Notes: generated from the sequence alone by a model not told the origin. A stretch of 64,000 bases of DNA from Microbacter margulisiae (GCF_014192515.1 NZ_JACHYB010000001.1:1674001-1738000), one strand, 5' to 3'. Shown: positions 44,598 to 55,446, numbered from the stretch's first letter. Numbers and translations: made by a program.

Positions 44598-47500
44598 TTA
44601 CTCCAATTTCACACTAAGTCCCAATCCCTGCAATTCATGCAATAACACATTCAAAGACTCAGGCAGTGCTGGTGTGGGCATTGGTTCACCTTTCACAATA
44701 GATTCATACGAGCGAGCTCGTCCCATAACGTCATCAGACTTAACAGTCAATATCTCCTGTAAAATATGAGCAGCTCCAAAAGCTTCCAAAGCCCAAACTT
44801 CCATTTCTCCAAAACGCTGTCCACCAAATTGAGCTTTACCCCCCAATGGTTGTTGTGTAATAAGCGAATATGGACCAATAGATCGTGCATGCATTTTATC
44901 TTCAACCATATGGCCAAGCTTCAACATGTAGATAACCCCTACAGTTGCAGGTTGGTCAAAACGTTCTCCCGTTCCACCGTCATAAAGATATGTTTTACCA
45001 TAATTGGGCAATCCGGCTTTCATTGTCCATTCATTCAGATTGTCCAAAGTAGCACCGTCAAAAATTGGAGTTGCAAATTTCACACCCAAATTTTGCCCTG
45101 CCCAACCCAGTACAGTTTCAAAAATCTGACCAAGGTTCATACGAGAAGGTACACCAAGCGGATTCAATACTATATCAACCGTAGTTCCATCTTCCAAGAA
45201 AGGCATATCTTCTTCCCGAACAATACGGGAAACAATCCCTTTATTTCCGTGACGACCCGCCATCTTATCCCCTACTCTGACTTTCCGCTTCTTTGCTATA
45301 TATACCTTAGCTAATTGTACAATACCTGCAGGCAGTTCATCACCGATCGTAATATTAAACTTCTTCCTTTTTAATTGTGCATCAAGCTCTTTATACTTCT
45401 TCAGATAGTTAACAATCAACGATTGAATGAGTTCATTCCGATGATTATCTGTCGTCCAACGACTTACATGAACAGTAGTAAAATCAATTTCGTTCATTGC
45501 TTTCTGAGTGAATTTACTTCCTTTCGGAATTAAATCATTGCCCAAAAAATCTTTTACTCCCTGTGAAGTTTTCCCTTGTGTTAATGCAACTAATTTTTCA
45601 ATTAACCGATTCTTGAGCTGCAAGGCTTCTTTTTCGAATTCTTCTTCTAATTTCGGAAGAACCGCTTTTTCTGCAAGACCTGATTTACGGTTTTTCATAG
45701 CCCGGGAGAACAAACTCTTACCAATGACTACACCACGTAAAGATGGGGAAGCCTTCAGAGATGCATCTTTCACATCACCAGCCTTATCCCCGAAAATAGC
45801 ACGTAGCAACTTTTCTTCAGGAGATGGATCTGATTCTCCTTTTGGCGTAATTTTACCAATCAGAATATCTCCTGGCACTACTTGTGCACCTATACGAATA
45901 ATACCGGTCTCATCAAGATTTCGGGTAGCGTCTTCACTAACATTAGGTATATCAGCTGTTAATTCTTCCATCCCCCGTTTTGTCTCGCGGACTTCCAAAG
46001 AATATTCAGATACGTGCACAGAGGTGAAGTAATCTTCTCTTACTACACGCTCGTTGAGCACGATAGCATCCTCAAAATTGTATCCTTTCCAAGGCATAAA
46101 AGCCACTTTTAAATTACGCCCTAATGCCAGCTCACCTTTCTCGGTCGCATAACCTTCGGTCAGGATTTGACCTTTAGTAACTCGTTCACCTTTGGAAATA
46201 ATTGGACGCAAGTCAATGGTTGTCTCTTGATTAGTACGTTGAAACTTTGGGATCAGGTATTCCTTCACAGAGTCCTCAAAATGAATGAAGTCCTCCTCTT
46301 CAGTACGATCATATCGGATCACAATTCTTTGAGCATCAACAAACTCAACAATGCCTTCTCCTTCAGCCGTTACTTGCGAACGGGAATCCTGTATAATTTG
46401 ACCTTCTATACCAGTTCCTACAATAGGAGATTCACAACGTAATAAAGGAACAGCCTGCCGCATCATGTTCGAACCCATCAAAGCACGGTTAGCATCATCA
46501 TGTTCCAAAAATGGAATTAAAGAAGCTGCAATAGAAGCAATTTGTGTTGGAGACACATCCATTAAATTCACATCATCAGGAGAAACGACAGGATAGTCTG
46601 CGTCTTTACGCGCTTTTACTTTAGATCGAATAAACGCACCATCTTCTTTCAGCGGAGCATTCCCTTGCGCAATAATTTTTCCGTCTTCTTCTTCAGCTGT
46701 CAGATATACAATATCATTTGGATCCATGTCTACCTTACCAGTTTCAACTTTTCGATACGGTGTCACAATGAATCCCAACTCATTAATTTTAGCATAAACG
46801 CACAAAGAAGAGATCAGTCCGATATTTGGTCCTTCAGGTGTTTCAATAGGACACAAACGTCCGTAATGCGTATAGTGTACATCTCGTACTTCGAAGCCAG
46901 CTCTTTCCCGAGAAAGCCCACCAGGCCCCAACGCAGATAATCTTCGCTTATGCGTTATTTCAGCTAATGGATTAGTTTGATCCATAAACTGTGATAACGC
47001 ATTTGTTCCAAAAAATGTATTAATAACCGACGAAATAGTTTTAGCATTAATCAGGTCAGTTGGAGTAAACACTTCATTATCACGAACATTCATACGCTCG
47101 CGAATAGTGCGTGCCATCCGTGATAAAGCTACTCCAAATTGATTATACAACTGTTCACCAACTGTACGCACCCGACGGTTACTCAAGTGATCAATATCAT
47201 CCACTTCTGCTTTTGAATTGATCAACTCGATTAAATATTTAATAATTTCAATTATGTCCTCTTTCGTAAGAACCCTTACATCCATATCAGTGTTCAGGTT
47301 CAACTTCCGATTGATGCGATAACGACCCACTTCTCCCAAATCATAACGTTTTTCAGAGAAAAATAAGCCATTGATAACTTCACGGGCAGAAGCATCATCA
47401 GCCGGTTCTGCACTTCTCAACTGACGATAAATATACAACACAGCATCTCTTTCTGAGTTGCTGGGGTCTTTTTGTAATGTATTATAAATGATCGAGAAAT

Positions 47501-48410
47501 CATTTTGATTCTGTTCTTCACGGTGCAACAAAATAGTTTGGGCACCAGATTCAATAATAGAATCAATATGCTTATTTTCTAAAATTGTTTCCCGGTCAAT
47601 GATAACTTCATTTCGTTCGATGGATACAACTTCACCAGTATCTTCATCAACGAAATCTTCATTCCAAGATTTAAGAACTCGTGCTGCCAGTTTTCTCCCA
47701 ACTACTTTCTTAAGGCTACTTTTGTTAACCTTAATTTCTTCAGCCAGGTCAAAAATCTCTAGAATATCTTTATCGCCCTCATAACCGATAGCACGTAATA
47801 AGGTGGTTACAGGCAATTTCTTTTTTCTATCAATATACGCATACATCACGTTATTGATGTCAGTAGCAAACTCAATCCAAGCACCCTTAAATGGAATAAT
47901 CCGTGCAGAATAGAGTTTTGTACCGTTAGTGTGTACACTTTGCCCGAAAAAGACACCCGGTGAACGGTGTAATTGAGAAACGACTACACGTTCAGCTCCA
48001 TTAATGACAAATGTGCCTTTATCAGTCATGTAAGGGATTGTCCCTAAATAAACGTCTTGAATAACCGTGTCGAAATCTTCGTGTTCCGGGTCGGTACAAT
48101 ATAATTTTAATTTTGCTTTCAGCGGAACGCTGTAAGTAAGGCCTCTGTCAAGACACTCTTGAATCGTATAACGAGGAGGATCAATAAAATAATCCAAAAA
48201 TTCGAGTACGAAATTATTCCGTGTGTCTGAAATAGGAAAATTTTCCGCAAAAACACTAAAAAGACCTTCATTTTTCCGTTTTTCGGGAGGAGCGTCCAAC
48301 TGGAAGAAATCCTGGAAAGATTTCAATTGAACTTCAAGAAAATCAGGATAATCTAAAGGACTTTTAAATGAAGCAAAGTTAACTCTTTGGTTTGGTTTGT
48401 TGGAAATCAT
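44598..48410 (-). CDS. rpoB: DNA-directed RNA polymerase subunit beta
   Basis: The 1,270-residue beta subunit. Rifampicin-cluster segments [33 protein letters not shown] and the later [10 protein letters not shown] and the [27 protein letters not shown]-terminal signature are present. It forms the catalytic core with RpoC. A 285-bp gap with an attenuator-like hairpin separates it from rplL. No frameshift or truncation is seen. Confidence 0.98.
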   Translation of the reverse strand: MISNKPNQRVNFASFKSPLDYPDFLEVQLKSFQDFFQLDAPPEKRKNEGLFSVFAENFPISDTRNNFVLEFLDYFIDPPRYTIQECLDRGLTYSVPLKAKLKLYCTDPEHEDFDTVIQDVYLGTIPYMTDKGTFVINGAERVVVSQLHRSPGVFFGQSVHTNGTKLYSARIIPFKGAWIEFATDINNVMYAYIDRKKKLPVTTLLRAIGYEGDKDILEIFDLAEEIKVNKSSLKKVVGRKLAARVLKSWNEDFVDEDTGEVVSIERNEVIIDRETILENKHIDSIIESGAQTILLHREEQNQNDFSIIYNTLQKDPSNSERDAVLYIYRQLRSAEPADDASAREVINGLFFSEKRYDLGEVGRYRINRKLNLNTDMDVRVLTKEDIIEIIKYLIELINSKAEVDDIDHLSNRRVRTVGEQLYNQFGVALSRMARTIRERMNVRDNEVFTPTDLINAKTISSVINTFFGTNALSQFMDQTNPLAEITHKRRLSALGPGGLSRERAGFEVRDVHYTHYGRLCPIETPEGPNIGLISSLCVYAKINELGFIVTPYRKVETGKVDMDPNDIVYLTAEEEDGKIIAQGNAPLKEDGAFIRSKVKARKDADYPVVSPDDVNLMDVSPTQIASIAASLIPFLEHDDANRALMGSNMMRQAVPLLRCESPIVGTGIEGQIIQDSRSQVTAEGEGIVEFVDAQRIVIRYDRTEEEDFIHFEDSVKEYLIPKFQRTNQETTIDLRPIISKGERVTKGQILTEGYATEKGELALGRNLKVAFMPWKGYNFEDAIVLNERVVREDYFTSVHVSEYSLEVRETKRGMEELTADIPNVSEDATRNLDETGIIRIGAQVVPGDILIGKITPKGESDPSPEEKLLRAIFGDKAGDVKDASLKASPSLRGVVIGKSLFSRAMKNRKSGLAEKAVLPKLEEEFEKEALQLKNRLIEKLVALTQGKTSQGVKDFLGNDLIPKGSKFTQKAMNEIDFTTVHVSRWTTDNHRNELIQSLIVNYLKKYKELDAQLKRKKFNITIGDELPAGIVQLAKVYIAKKRKVRVGDKMAGRHGNKGIVSRIVREEDMPFLEDGTTVDIVLNPLGVPSRMNLGQIFETVLGWAGQNLGVKFATPIFDGATLDNLNEWTMKAGLPNYGKTYLYDGGTGERFDQPATVGVIYMLKLGHMVEDKMHARSIGPYSLITQQPLGGKAQFGGQRFGEMEVWALEAFGAAHILQEILTVKSDDVMGRARSYESIVKGEPMPTPALPESLNVLLHELQGLGLSVKLE

Positions 48411-48632
48411 TGGGAAGGAAAGTTTGGTTGAACTTGAAAGTCAATTCTCATTTAGACGTTTACCGAGCAAAGCTGATAGCAAGAAAATATAGATTATTTA
48501 GCTCTTTATCTCATCTATCTTTAGACGATATAACATCACTGTAATATCTATATACAGCCAAAGGGAAAGCTTTTTTAATCTTATCTTGCTAAACTGTAGC
48601 AACTTGTGTACTACAAATATTCATTAATACGC

Positions 48633-48671
48633 AAAAAGGTTTAGAATCTCATCTGAATGAGACTCTAAACC
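48633..48671 (-). terminator. Attenuator-like hairpin between rplL and rpoB
   Basis: A 15-bp stem with one mismatch (48638-48652 with 48657-48671), a 4-nt loop, and T5 on the minus strand (48637-48633). It is placed like the E. coli rplL-rpoB attenuator, where partial termination lowers rpoBC relative to the ribosomal genes. The rest of the 48411-48695 gap shows no gene or clear promoter. Confidence 0.8.
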
Positions 48672-48695
48672 AAATCGTTAGTTATCAATGAGATA

Positions 48696-49067
48696 CTATT
48701 TAATTTCAACTTCAGCGCCGCCGTCAGTTAATTGCTTTTTCAAAGCTTCAGCTTCATCTTTCGTTACACCTTCTTTAACTGGATTCGGAGCACCATCAAC
48801 TAAATCTTTAGCTTCCTTCAGTCCAAGACCTGTCAGTTCTTTAACTAATTTTACAATAGCTAATTTATTTGCGCCTGGAGCTTTCAAGATAACATCAAAT
48901 GATGTTTTTTCTTCAACGACAGGACCTGCTGCCGCAGGAGCTGCAACAGCAACAGCAGCAGCTGCTGGTTCAATGCCATATTCGTTTTTCAAAATTTCTG
49001 CCAATTCGTTTACTTCTTTAACAGTCAAGTTAACCAATTGTTCTGCAAATGCTTTCAAATCTGCCAT
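48696..49067 (-). CDS. rplL: 50S ribosomal protein L7/L12
   Basis: A 123-residue stalk protein. The N-terminal dimerisation domain (about 1-35) is followed by an Ala-rich hinge (about 36-50) and the C-terminal factor-binding domain with [22 protein letters not shown]. It binds L10 in multiple copies and recruits GTPase factors. It lies 43 bp after rplJ, with an attenuator-like hairpin behind it. Confidence 0.98.
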   Translation of the reverse strand: MADLKAFAEQLVNLTVKEVNELAEILKNEYGIEPAAAAVAVAAPAAAGPVVEEKTSFDVILKAPGANKLAIVKLVKELTGLGLKEAKDLVDGAPNPVKEGVTKDEAEALKKQLTDGGAEVEIK

Positions 49068-49110
49068 GATGAGTTATTTTTAATAGTTTCAATTTATTTA
49101 TAAGTTGATT

Positions 49111-49632
49111 TTATCGTTCCGATAGCGTTTTCAATACGCCATGGAGAGTGGAGCCTCCTGATTGAAGTGCGGATACAACGTTCTTGGCCGGGGATTGCAA
49201 CAAAGCAATAACATCAGCAATAAGTTCGTCTTTACTCTTAACATTAATCAATGCATCCAATTGATTAGCACCAACATAAAAGCTTTGTTCTACAAAAGCG
49301 GCTTTCAATACCGGCTTTTCAACTTTACTTGTTTTGCTGAATTCCTTAATCAATTTTGCAGGTTCATTACCTGTATTCGACAATAATAAAGCAGTCGAAC
49401 CTTTTAATGAACTAAACAAAGGAGAGAAATCAGTTTCAGTCGATTCGAGCGCTTTAATAAGCAATTTATTCTTTACAACCAAAAATTTAATTTGCTTGTT
49501 ATAGCATGCTTTTCTTAATTTACTCGTTTCTTCCGCATTTAATCCCTCGCTATCAGTCACATAGAAATGACTATATAATTCCAATGTTGATTTAATGGAC
49601 TCTATAATAACGCTTTTATCTTCCTTTTTCAT
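49111..49632 (-). CDS. rplJ: 50S ribosomal protein L10
   Basis: A 173-residue protein that anchors L7/L12 dimers to the ribosome. The N-terminal rRNA-binding part has VTDSEGLNAEETSKLRKACYNKQIKFLVVKN-type features, and the C-terminal helix (about 140-173) carries the L12-binding repeats. It is only 12 bp after rplA, so the separate rplJL leader known from E. coli is absent here. Confidence 0.97.
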   Translation of the reverse strand: MKKEDKSVIIESIKSTLELYSHFYVTDSEGLNAEETSKLRKACYNKQIKFLVVKNKLLIKALESTETDFSPLFSSLKGSTALLLSNTGNEPAKLIKEFSKTSKVEKPVLKAAFVEQSFYVGANQLDALINVKSKDELIADVIALLQSPAKNVVSALQSGGSTLHGVLKTLSER

Positions 49633-49644
49633 AATACAACTTTT

Positions 49645-50343
49645 TTAGTTTTCTTCAACCGATTTAGGGTCAATTTTTACACCAAGACTCATTGTACTTG
49701 AAAGATAAATGCTTTTCAAGTAGGTACCTTTTGCCGTTGCCGGTTTCAGTTTGATAAGCGTTTGAATGAATTCTTTTGCATTATCAGCGAGTTTATCAGC
49801 ATCAAACGACACTTTTCCGATAGAAGCATGAACAATTCCGTTTTTATCAACCTTGAAATCGATCTTACCTTGTTTTACTTCCTTCACAGCTGTAGCAATA
49901 TCGTTTGTAACTGTGCCACTTTTAGGATTTGGCATCAAACCACGAGGGCCTAATACACGTCCTAAAGCGCCAATTTTTCCCATAATTGCCGGCTGGGTAA
50001 TAATTACATCGATATCAGTCCATCCGCCTTTGATTTTCTCAATATATTCGTCCAAACCAACAAAGTCTGCTCCTGCAGCTTGAGCGTCAGCTTCTGCGTC
50101 AGGTGAACATAATGCGAGAACCCTAATTTGTTTTCCCGTTCCGTGTGGAAGCGAAACGACACCACGAACCATTTGATTGGCTTTTCGTGGATCTACGCCT
50201 AAACGCACATCGAGGTCAACGGATGCATCAAATTTAGTAAAAGTAACCTCCTTTACCAAAGCAGATGCTTCCTTAAGAGAGTAGGATTTCCCGGCTTCAA
50301 CTTTGCTATTTGCCAACTTTTGATTTTTCGTTAGTTTACTCAT
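49645..50343 (-). CDS. rplA: 50S ribosomal protein L1
   Basis: A 232-residue protein of normal length, forming the L1 stalk. The segments [18 protein letters not shown] (about 127-144) and [20 protein letters not shown] (about 206-225) match the family signature. It lies 11 bp after rplK. In many bacteria L1 represses its own operon by binding the mRNA leader. Confidence 0.98.
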   Translation of the reverse strand: MSKLTKNQKLANSKVEAGKSYSLKEASALVKEVTFTKFDASVDLDVRLGVDPRKANQMVRGVVSLPHGTGKQIRVLALCSPDAEADAQAAGADFVGLDEYIEKIKGGWTDIDVIITQPAIMGKIGALGRVLGPRGLMPNPKSGTVTNDIATAVKEVKQGKIDFKVDKNGIVHASIGKVSFDADKLADNAKEFIQTLIKLKPATAKGTYLKSIYLSSTMSLGVKIDPKSVEEN

Positions 50344-50354
50344 GTCGAAAGTTT

Positions 50355-50798
50355 TTAATTATTTCCGGGTAGTTGTCCTTTAATGGTAATCCCCATACTA
50401 CGTGCAGTACCCGCCACCATACTCATTGCAGACTCAACTGTAAAGCAATTCAAATCGATCATTTTATCCTGAGCGATTTGCTGAACTTGCTCCCATGTTA
50501 TTTCTGCAACCTTTTTACGGTTGGGTTCCGCTGAACCTCCTTTAAGTTTTGCTGCTTCCAGAAGTTGAATAGCAACCGGTGGAGTCTTTACAACAAAATC
50601 ATAGGATTTATCAGTATAATAGGTGATGACCACAGGCAAAATCTTTCCTGCCTTTTCTTGAGTTCTGGCATTAAATTGCTTACAAAACTCCATAATATTG
50701 ATCCCTTTTGATCCTAAAGCCGGGCCAACAGGGGGTGATGGATTTGCGGCACCACCTTTTATCTGCAATTTAATAAGTCCTGCAACTTGTTTTGCCAT
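50355..50798 (-). CDS. rplK: 50S ribosomal protein L11
   Basis: A 147-residue protein. The N-terminal domain has [29 protein letters not shown] and the C-terminal rRNA-binding domain ends with the [11 protein letters not shown] motif. It forms the GTPase-associated centre with 23S rRNA. It lies 50 bp after nusG. Confidence 0.98.
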   Translation of the reverse strand: MAKQVAGLIKLQIKGGAANPSPPVGPALGSKGINIMEFCKQFNARTQEKAGKILPVVITYYTDKSYDFVVKTPPVAIQLLEAAKLKGGSAEPNRKKVAEITWEQVQQIAQDKMIDLNCFTVESAMSMVAGTARSMGITIKGQLPGNN

Positions 50799-50848
50799 TG
50801 TTTTGAAATTTAATAATTAATACCAGAGTGAATCATGCGTAACCACAA

Positions 50849-51394
50849 TCACTCTTTTTCTACCTGCAAGAAACCTAATTCCAAAGGAGTCTTTCGCCCA
50901 AAGATTTTCACCATTACTTTGAGCTTCTTCTTTTCATTATTTACTTCTTCCACTACACCGCTGAAGCCTGTAAAGGGTCCAATGATCACTTTTACGTTCT
51001 CACCAACTGAATAAATCAGGTCAAGTTCTTCGCCTGCCTCTTGTAATTCATCCATCGCCCCTAAAATACGATTAACCTCAGAAGATCGTAAAGGTGTCGG
51101 CGTATCATTGCGTTCACCGAGGAACCCGAGAACATTAGGCATTTGCCGCAATCGATGCGCAATATCACCAATTAAATTTGCTTCTACCAAAATATAACCC
51201 GGTAAATAGCTCTTCTCCTTGGTAATACGTTTTCCGTTGCGAACTTGCACAACTTTTTCGGTTGGAATGAGTACCTGAGATACATATTGTCCAAGATTTG
51301 TATTCTTGATTTCTGCATCAATATACTCTTTCACTTTATGCTCCTTCCCGCTTATGGCACGAAGAACATACCATTTATGTGCAGTCTCAGCCAT
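50849..51394 (-). CDS. nusG: Transcription termination/antitermination protein NusG
   Basis: A 181-residue core NusG. The NGN domain begins with WYVLRAISGKEHKVKEYI (about 8-25), and the KOW motif is VKVIIGPFTGFSGVVEEVN (about 131-149). It links RNA polymerase with Rho or ribosomal S10. It lies 9 bp after secE and is distinct from the UpxY-type paralogue at 5772-6287. Confidence 0.97.
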   Translation of the reverse strand: MAETAHKWYVLRAISGKEHKVKEYIDAEIKNTNLGQYVSQVLIPTEKVVQVRNGKRITKEKSYLPGYILVEANLIGDIAHRLRQMPNVLGFLGERNDTPTPLRSSEVNRILGAMDELQEAGEELDLIYSVGENVKVIIGPFTGFSGVVEEVNNEKKKLKVMVKIFGRKTPLELGFLQVEKE

Positions 51395-51403
51395 AAGTTC
51401 TCC

Positions 51404-51598
51404 TTAAATAATCTGTTTGTAAATAATCTTCATGATGTTCTCGAACCCTAAATCCATAAGCCATACTACCAATGCAATAATTAGGGAAGCAACTAATACA
51501 ACTACAGCACTGTTAGTAAGTTCTTTGTATGTTGGCCATGTTACTTTATGAACGAGTTCAGTGTAAGACTCCTTAACGTAATTAATTACTTTGTTCAT
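51404..51598 (-). CDS. secE: Preprotein translocase subunit SecE
   Basis: A 64-residue protein with one transmembrane helix (about 29-51) after an amphipathic segment with the typical ELVHKVTWPTYKEL (about 15-28). It stabilises SecY. It follows tRNA-Trp by 22 bp and precedes nusG. Confidence 0.95.
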   Translation of the reverse strand: MNKVINYVKESYTELVHKVTWPTYKELTNSAVVVLVASLIIALVVWLMDLGFENIMKIIYKQII

Positions 51599-51620
51599 AG
51601 CAAGTAGTTTTCTTTAAATG

Positions 51621-51693
51621 CACGGGTCGTAAGATTCGAACTCACGACACTCGGTTTTGGAGACCGATGCTCTACCAACTGAGCTAGACCCGT
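51621..51693 (-). tRNA. tRNA-Trp (anticodon CCA)
   Basis: A 73-nt cloverleaf: acceptor ACGGGTC/GACCCGT, anticodon loop CTCCAAA with CCA, T loop TTCGAAT on a 5-bp stem with one G-U pair. CCA is not encoded. It lies between tuf and secE, a common bacterial arrangement. Confidence 0.96.
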
Positions 51694-51733
51694 AAAAATA
51701 AACAGTTTATATAGAAATACTGTTTGATTAGGA

Positions 51734-51774
51734 TTGAAGATCCTGACAAGTAATTCTCATGTCAGGATCTTCAA
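51734..51774. promoter_or_regulatory. Long hairpin between tuf and tRNA-Trp
   Basis: A perfect 15-bp stem (51734-51748 with 51760-51774, core GAAGATCCTGACA) with an 11-nt loop. On the minus strand it is not followed by a T run, so it is more likely a processing or stability hairpin than a plain terminator. Confidence 0.6.
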
Positions 51775-51839
51775 AATAATTTTTATATCAAATCTAACAA
51801 TCTAAATAATAAATACATCAGATCAATAGATCGATTTAA

Positions 51840-53027
51840 TTAGTCAAGAAGTTCAGTAATCTGTCCAGCACCAACTGTACGGCCACCTTCACGAATAGCG
51901 AAACGTAAACCTAAGTCGCATGCAACCGGATAGATCAATTCAACCGTAATGGTCAAGTTATCACCAGGCATTACCATCTCAGTTCCTTCAGGAAGAGTAA
52001 TTTCACCAGTAACGTCCAACGTACGGATATAGAATTGAGGACGATATTTATTGTGGAAAGGAGTATGGCGACCACCTTCTTCTTTTTTCAAGATATATAC
52101 TTGAGCTTTAAAGCGTGTATGCGGTTTTACTTTACCCGGGTGGCAAATTACCATACCACGTTTAATTTCATCTTTATCAATACCTCGGAGCAATAAACCT
52201 ACATTATCACCAGCTTGTCCTTCATCCAAAATTTTGCGGAACATTTCAACACCAGTAACTACTGATTTCTTCCCTTCAGCTCCTAAGCCTATGATTTGGA
52301 CTTCTTCGCTTGTTTTAATAATTCCGGTTTCAATACGCCCTGTAGCAACAGTACCACGACCAGTGATCGAGAAGACATCTTCTACCGGCATCAGGAATGG
52401 CTTATCAATTTCACGAGCTGGCAGAGGAATCCATGTATCTACAGCATCCATCAATTCCATCACTTTATCTTCCCATTGTGCAACGCCATTCAAAGCGCCT
52501 AATGCGGAACCACGAATAACAGGAGTATTATCACCGTCAAATTCATAGAATGAAAGCAATTCACGCATTTCCATTTCTACCAAGTCAAGCATTTCTGGGT
52601 CATCTACCATGTCGCATTTATTCATGAAAACGACTAGTTTCGGAACGTTTACCTGACGAGCCAAAAGAATATGTTCACGCGTTTGAGGCATAGGACCATC
52701 TGTTGCAGCTACCACAATGATTGCACCATCCATTTGAGCAGCACCCGTAACCATGTTTTTTACATAGTCAGCGTGGCCCGGACAGTCAACGTGCGCATAG
52801 TGACGATTTGCAGTTTCATATTCTACGTGAGCAGTATTGATGGTAATACCACGTTCTTTTTCTTCAGGTGCGTTATCGATAGAATCGAACGAACGTACTT
52901 CTGAAAGTCCTCTTTTTGCTAATACAGTAGTAATAGCAGCCGTTAACGTCGTTTTACCGTGGTCAACGTGTCCAATGGTACCGATATTAACGTGCGGTTT
53001 CGTCCTGTTAAAATGTTCTTTTGCCAT
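51840..53027 (-). CDS. tuf: Translation elongation factor Tu
   Basis: A 395-residue GTPase that delivers aminoacyl-tRNA to the ribosome. The P-loop GHVDHGKTT is at residues 19-27, [12 protein letters not shown] and NKCDMVDD (G3 and G4) follow, and domains 2 and 3 are complete to AGQITELLD. It sits downstream of three tRNA genes, as in the E. coli tufB unit. Confidence 0.98.
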   Translation of the reverse strand: MAKEHFNRTKPHVNIGTIGHVDHGKTTLTAAITTVLAKRGLSEVRSFDSIDNAPEEKERGITINTAHVEYETANRHYAHVDCPGHADYVKNMVTGAAQMDGAIIVVAATDGPMPQTREHILLARQVNVPKLVVFMNKCDMVDDPEMLDLVEMEMRELLSFYEFDGDNTPVIRGSALGALNGVAQWEDKVMELMDAVDTWIPLPAREIDKPFLMPVEDVFSITGRGTVATGRIETGIIKTSEEVQIIGLGAEGKKSVVTGVEMFRKILDEGQAGDNVGLLLRGIDKDEIKRGMVICHPGKVKPHTRFKAQVYILKKEEGGRHTPFHNKYRPQFYIRTLDVTGEITLPEGTEMVMPGDNLTITVELIYPVACDLGLRFAIREGGRTVGAGQITELLD

Positions 53028-53079
53028 AACTCAGAAAATTATTTTATTAATAAATAGATGTGGGTCTCATCGTTCTTTG

Positions 53080-53151
<72 letters not shown>

Positions 53152-53233
53152 AAAATGCTGTTTCTCATTCACACCAACCTTAACATCACAAGGTTGATTT
53201 ATTTCAAAAAACGGCAAACTTACTTTGCCTTTG

Positions 53234-53306
53234 AGCGGGAAACGGGACTCAAACCCGCGACCCTCAGCTTGGAAGGCTGATGCTCTATCGACTGAGCTAT
53301 TCCCGC
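53234..53306 (-). tRNA. tRNA-Gly (anticodon TCC)
   Basis: Acceptor GCGGGAA/TTCCCGC, anticodon stem TCAGC/GCTGA around loop CTTCCAA with TCC, T loop TTTGAGT. Confidence 0.96.
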
Positions 53307-53320
53307 AATAAATTTTTACG

Positions 53321-53402
53321 TGGGCAGTGATGGATTCGAACCACCGAAGGCATCGCCAGCAGATTTACAGTCTGCCCCATTTGGCCACTCTGGTAACTGC
53401 CC
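53321..53402 (-). tRNA. tRNA-Tyr (anticodon GTA)
   Basis: An 82-nt class II tRNA with a long variable arm (GGCGATGCC region), acceptor GGGCAGT/ACTGCCC, anticodon loop CTGTAAA with GTA. It is the first tRNA of the Tyr-Gly-Thr-tuf series. Confidence 0.96.
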
Positions 53403-53489
53403 TTTATATTTTTAATCTTCGCAATTCAGATTCACATAGTTTTTTTGAAAAATTCAAAGCCATATATCTATGTAAATTCCTCGTTAATA

Positions 53490-53530
53490 CCAATTAAAAG
53501 CCGTTTTAACTTTCACTGCTAAAACGGCTT
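53490..53530 (-). terminator. Hairpin between hpf and the tRNA-tuf unit
   Basis: A perfect 11-bp stem (53498-53508 with 53520-53530, AAGCCGTTTTA and its complement) with a T-rich tail on the minus strand. It can terminate the rpsU-xerC-hpf transcript, and it would also form the very 5' end of RNA from the promoter at 53532-53562. Confidence 0.75.
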
Positions 53531-53531
53531 G

Positions 53532-53562
53532 CAAATGTATGCCTTTTTTTTGGAAGTACAAA
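53532..53562 (-). promoter_or_regulatory. Promoter of the tRNA-tuf-secE-rpoC block
   Basis: On the minus strand, TTTG (53562-53559), a 19-bp spacer, then TACATTTG (53539-53532): an exact match to both consensus elements at the consensus spacing. The RNA would start near 53525. Confidence 0.75.
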
Positions 53563-53673
53563 ATCTTATTTCTCTTTTCTACAAAAAAAATTACGAATAC
53601 ACGCTCCCTATTCTCATCTTAGACTAATCACTATTTAAAAATACACTATATAACAAATTAATCTTCAGGGAAA

Positions 53674-53970
53674 TTACTGTTTAATTTTTTCTTTGTATTT
53701 CATGATTTGTTTTTCAAGTGCTTCGACTGCAGTATCAACCGCTTCTTCAAAAGAATCACACACCTTTGAGGCAAAAAGTTCTTGTCCTGGCACATTAATA
53801 CGAACTGATGCTTCTTTATTTGCTATTGTTTCAGGCTTTACCACTTTCAAAATAACATCAGATGTAATTATATCATCAAAAAAATGTTCGAGCTTTGTTA
53901 CTTTTTTCGTAATATGCTCTTGCAGTTTTTGTGTAGCTTCAAACTTAATGGATTGAATGTTAACAGTCAT
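53674..53970 (-). CDS. hpf: Ribosome hibernation promoting factor (short HPF/YfiA)
   Basis: A 98-residue short-form HPF that binds the decoding region and stores idle ribosomes. The fold is recognisable in IKFEATQKLQEHITKKVTKLEHFF (about 7-30) and DTAVEALEKQIMKYKEKIKQ at the C-terminus. The long-HPF dimerisation domain is absent. It overlaps xerC by 4 bp (ATGA), so the two are coupled. Confidence 0.92.
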   Translation of the reverse strand: MTVNIQSIKFEATQKLQEHITKKVTKLEHFFDDIITSDVILKVVKPETIANKEASVRINVPGQELFASKVCDSFEEAVDTAVEALEKQIMKYKEKIKQ

Positions 53971-54860
53971 GGGTGCCTCCTTTTTTGTGCCCTTGGATGG
54001 GCTTGTTTATAAATGGTTTGTATTTGATCAAACGTAGTGTGCGTATATATTTCAGTAGCTGACAGGTGGCTATGGCCTAATAATTCTTTAACAGCATTCA
54101 GCTCGGCTCCATTATTTAACAAGGTCGTAGCAAATGTATGCCTTAACACATGTGGGCTGCGCTGCGTCAATGTGCTTACTCCAGAAAAAGCACTGTGTAC
54201 CTTATTATATATGAGCTTCGAATAAACCGGAACTCCAGTTTTTAATGTGATCAATCTTTCAGCAGGATGATCAATAGCTTCATCTCGAAGAGTCATATAT
54301 TTTCTGATAGCATTTCGCAGTGTCTCTCCAAATGGGATAAGACGCTCTTTGTTTCGCTTGCCAAGAACGCGTAAAGTTTTCCGGTCAAAATCAATATCAG
54401 AGTCTTTAATGCCAATCAGCTCCGAACAACGAACCCCCGTTTGATACAATATTTCAATGATCAACTTATCTCTTGCTTCCTCAAAAGTTTTCTCGAGCAT
54501 ATTGCTACTGACAAAATTAATCTCTTTTCCCTTAAAATACAAGGGAAGTGGCTTTTTTGTTTTGAGAGAAACAATCTTTTTAGTTGGATTATGGTTGAGC
54601 AATAATGAATGATTCAAAAATCGATAAAAGGACTTAAGAGTCGAGACTTTTCGATTTACAGAACGGGGGGAATCTCCTTCTTCTAAAAGAAGAACAATCC
54701 ATGCGCGTATCTCATCCGAAGTTACAGTCGACGGATCAAAGGCTTCAACGTCATGAGATACGAAACCGGCAAATTGGATTAAATCTGTACGATACGACAT
54801 CTCGGTATGAGACGAAAATCCTTTCTCATACCGTAAATATTGCAAGAAACGGTTAATCAT
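53967..54860 (-). CDS. Tyrosine recombinase, XerC-like
   Basis: A 297-residue site-specific recombinase. The N-terminal SAM-like core-binding domain spans about 1-85. The catalytic residues are complete: Arg144, Lys168/169 region, His237, Arg240, His263 and Tyr272 (in ATEIYTH). Length and the position between rpsU and hpf fit the housekeeping Xer recombinase of Bacteroidota, which resolves chromosome dimers at dif. XerC and XerD cannot be told apart with certainty from this alone. Confidence 0.9.
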   Translation of the reverse strand: MINRFLQYLRYEKGFSSHTEMSYRTDLIQFAGFVSHDVEAFDPSTVTSDEIRAWIVLLLEEGDSPRSVNRKVSTLKSFYRFLNHSLLLNHNPTKKIVSLKTKKPLPLYFKGKEINFVSSNMLEKTFEEARDKLIIEILYQTGVRCSELIGIKDSDIDFDRKTLRVLGKRNKERLIPFGETLRNAIRKYMTLRDEAIDHPAERLITLKTGVPVYSKLIYNKVHSAFSGVSTLTQRSPHVLRHTFATTLLNNGAELNAVKELLGHSHLSATEIYTHTTFDQIQTIYKQAHPRAQKRRHP

Positions 54861-54914
54861 AGAAGCAAAGGAATTGCTACAAAGATAACCTAAAAACGCA
54901 AAGGAAGGATGATT

Positions 54915-55106
54915 TTATTCCTGATTTTGCTGCAATTTTTGAACATAAGCCGCATGAATCAATTCTTCACGACGCTCTACAGAAGGCTTAGAGAAGGCTT
55001 GGCGTCTTCTTAATTCTTTTACCACCCCGGTTTTTTCAAATTTTCTTTTGAACTTCTTCAAGGCTTTTTCAATGTTCTCGCCTTCTTTTACAGGAACTAC
55101 AATCAT
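54915..55106 (-). CDS. rpsU: 30S ribosomal protein S21
   Basis: A 63-residue basic protein. VPVKEGENIEKALKKFKRKFEKTGVVKELRRRQAF is the S21 core. Bacteroidota S21 can influence Shine-Dalgarno use on the 30S subunit, which fits the lack of strong SD sequences in this window. It is the first gene of rpsU-xerC-hpf, behind a promoter at 55151-55182. Confidence 0.96.
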   Translation of the reverse strand: MIVVPVKEGENIEKALKKFKRKFEKTGVVKELRRRQAFSKPSVERREELIHAAYVQKLQQNQE

Positions 55107-55150
55107 ATCAATAAATCAAGTTTTGTTAAATGTTTAATGAATTGTGGCTG

Positions 55151-55182
55151 CAAAGGTAAGGAAAGGTTCTGAATTGTACAAC
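55151..55182 (-). promoter_or_regulatory. Promoter of rpsU-xerC-hpf
   Basis: On the minus strand, GTTG (55182-55179), a 20-bp spacer and TACCTTTG (55158-55151), 45 bp before the rpsU start. Confidence 0.65.
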
Positions 55183-55446
55183 ATCATGAAAAAATTATTT
55201 TACCAATTTATTTCAGGCAAGTATGGTTAATAGCTACATCATGTTATCCAGGCATTTCTTCTTTCTACAAAACGACAAGATATTATAAACAAAATTATTA
55301 TTGCTTTGTGAGTACGTTTTATTTGGACGCACAACAAGACAAAAATAATAGCCTTGAAACAACTATATAACAAAGGACATCTGTTAAAACGGCACACTTT
55401 CAAGAAAAAAGCGCAATCCTATGATTAAAGTACAGAGATTTTTATA

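Noticed and set aside
48688-49083. A plus-strand open frame opposite rplL
   Set aside because: It is the antisense of the Ala-rich L7/L12 gene, with no promoter or family resemblance.
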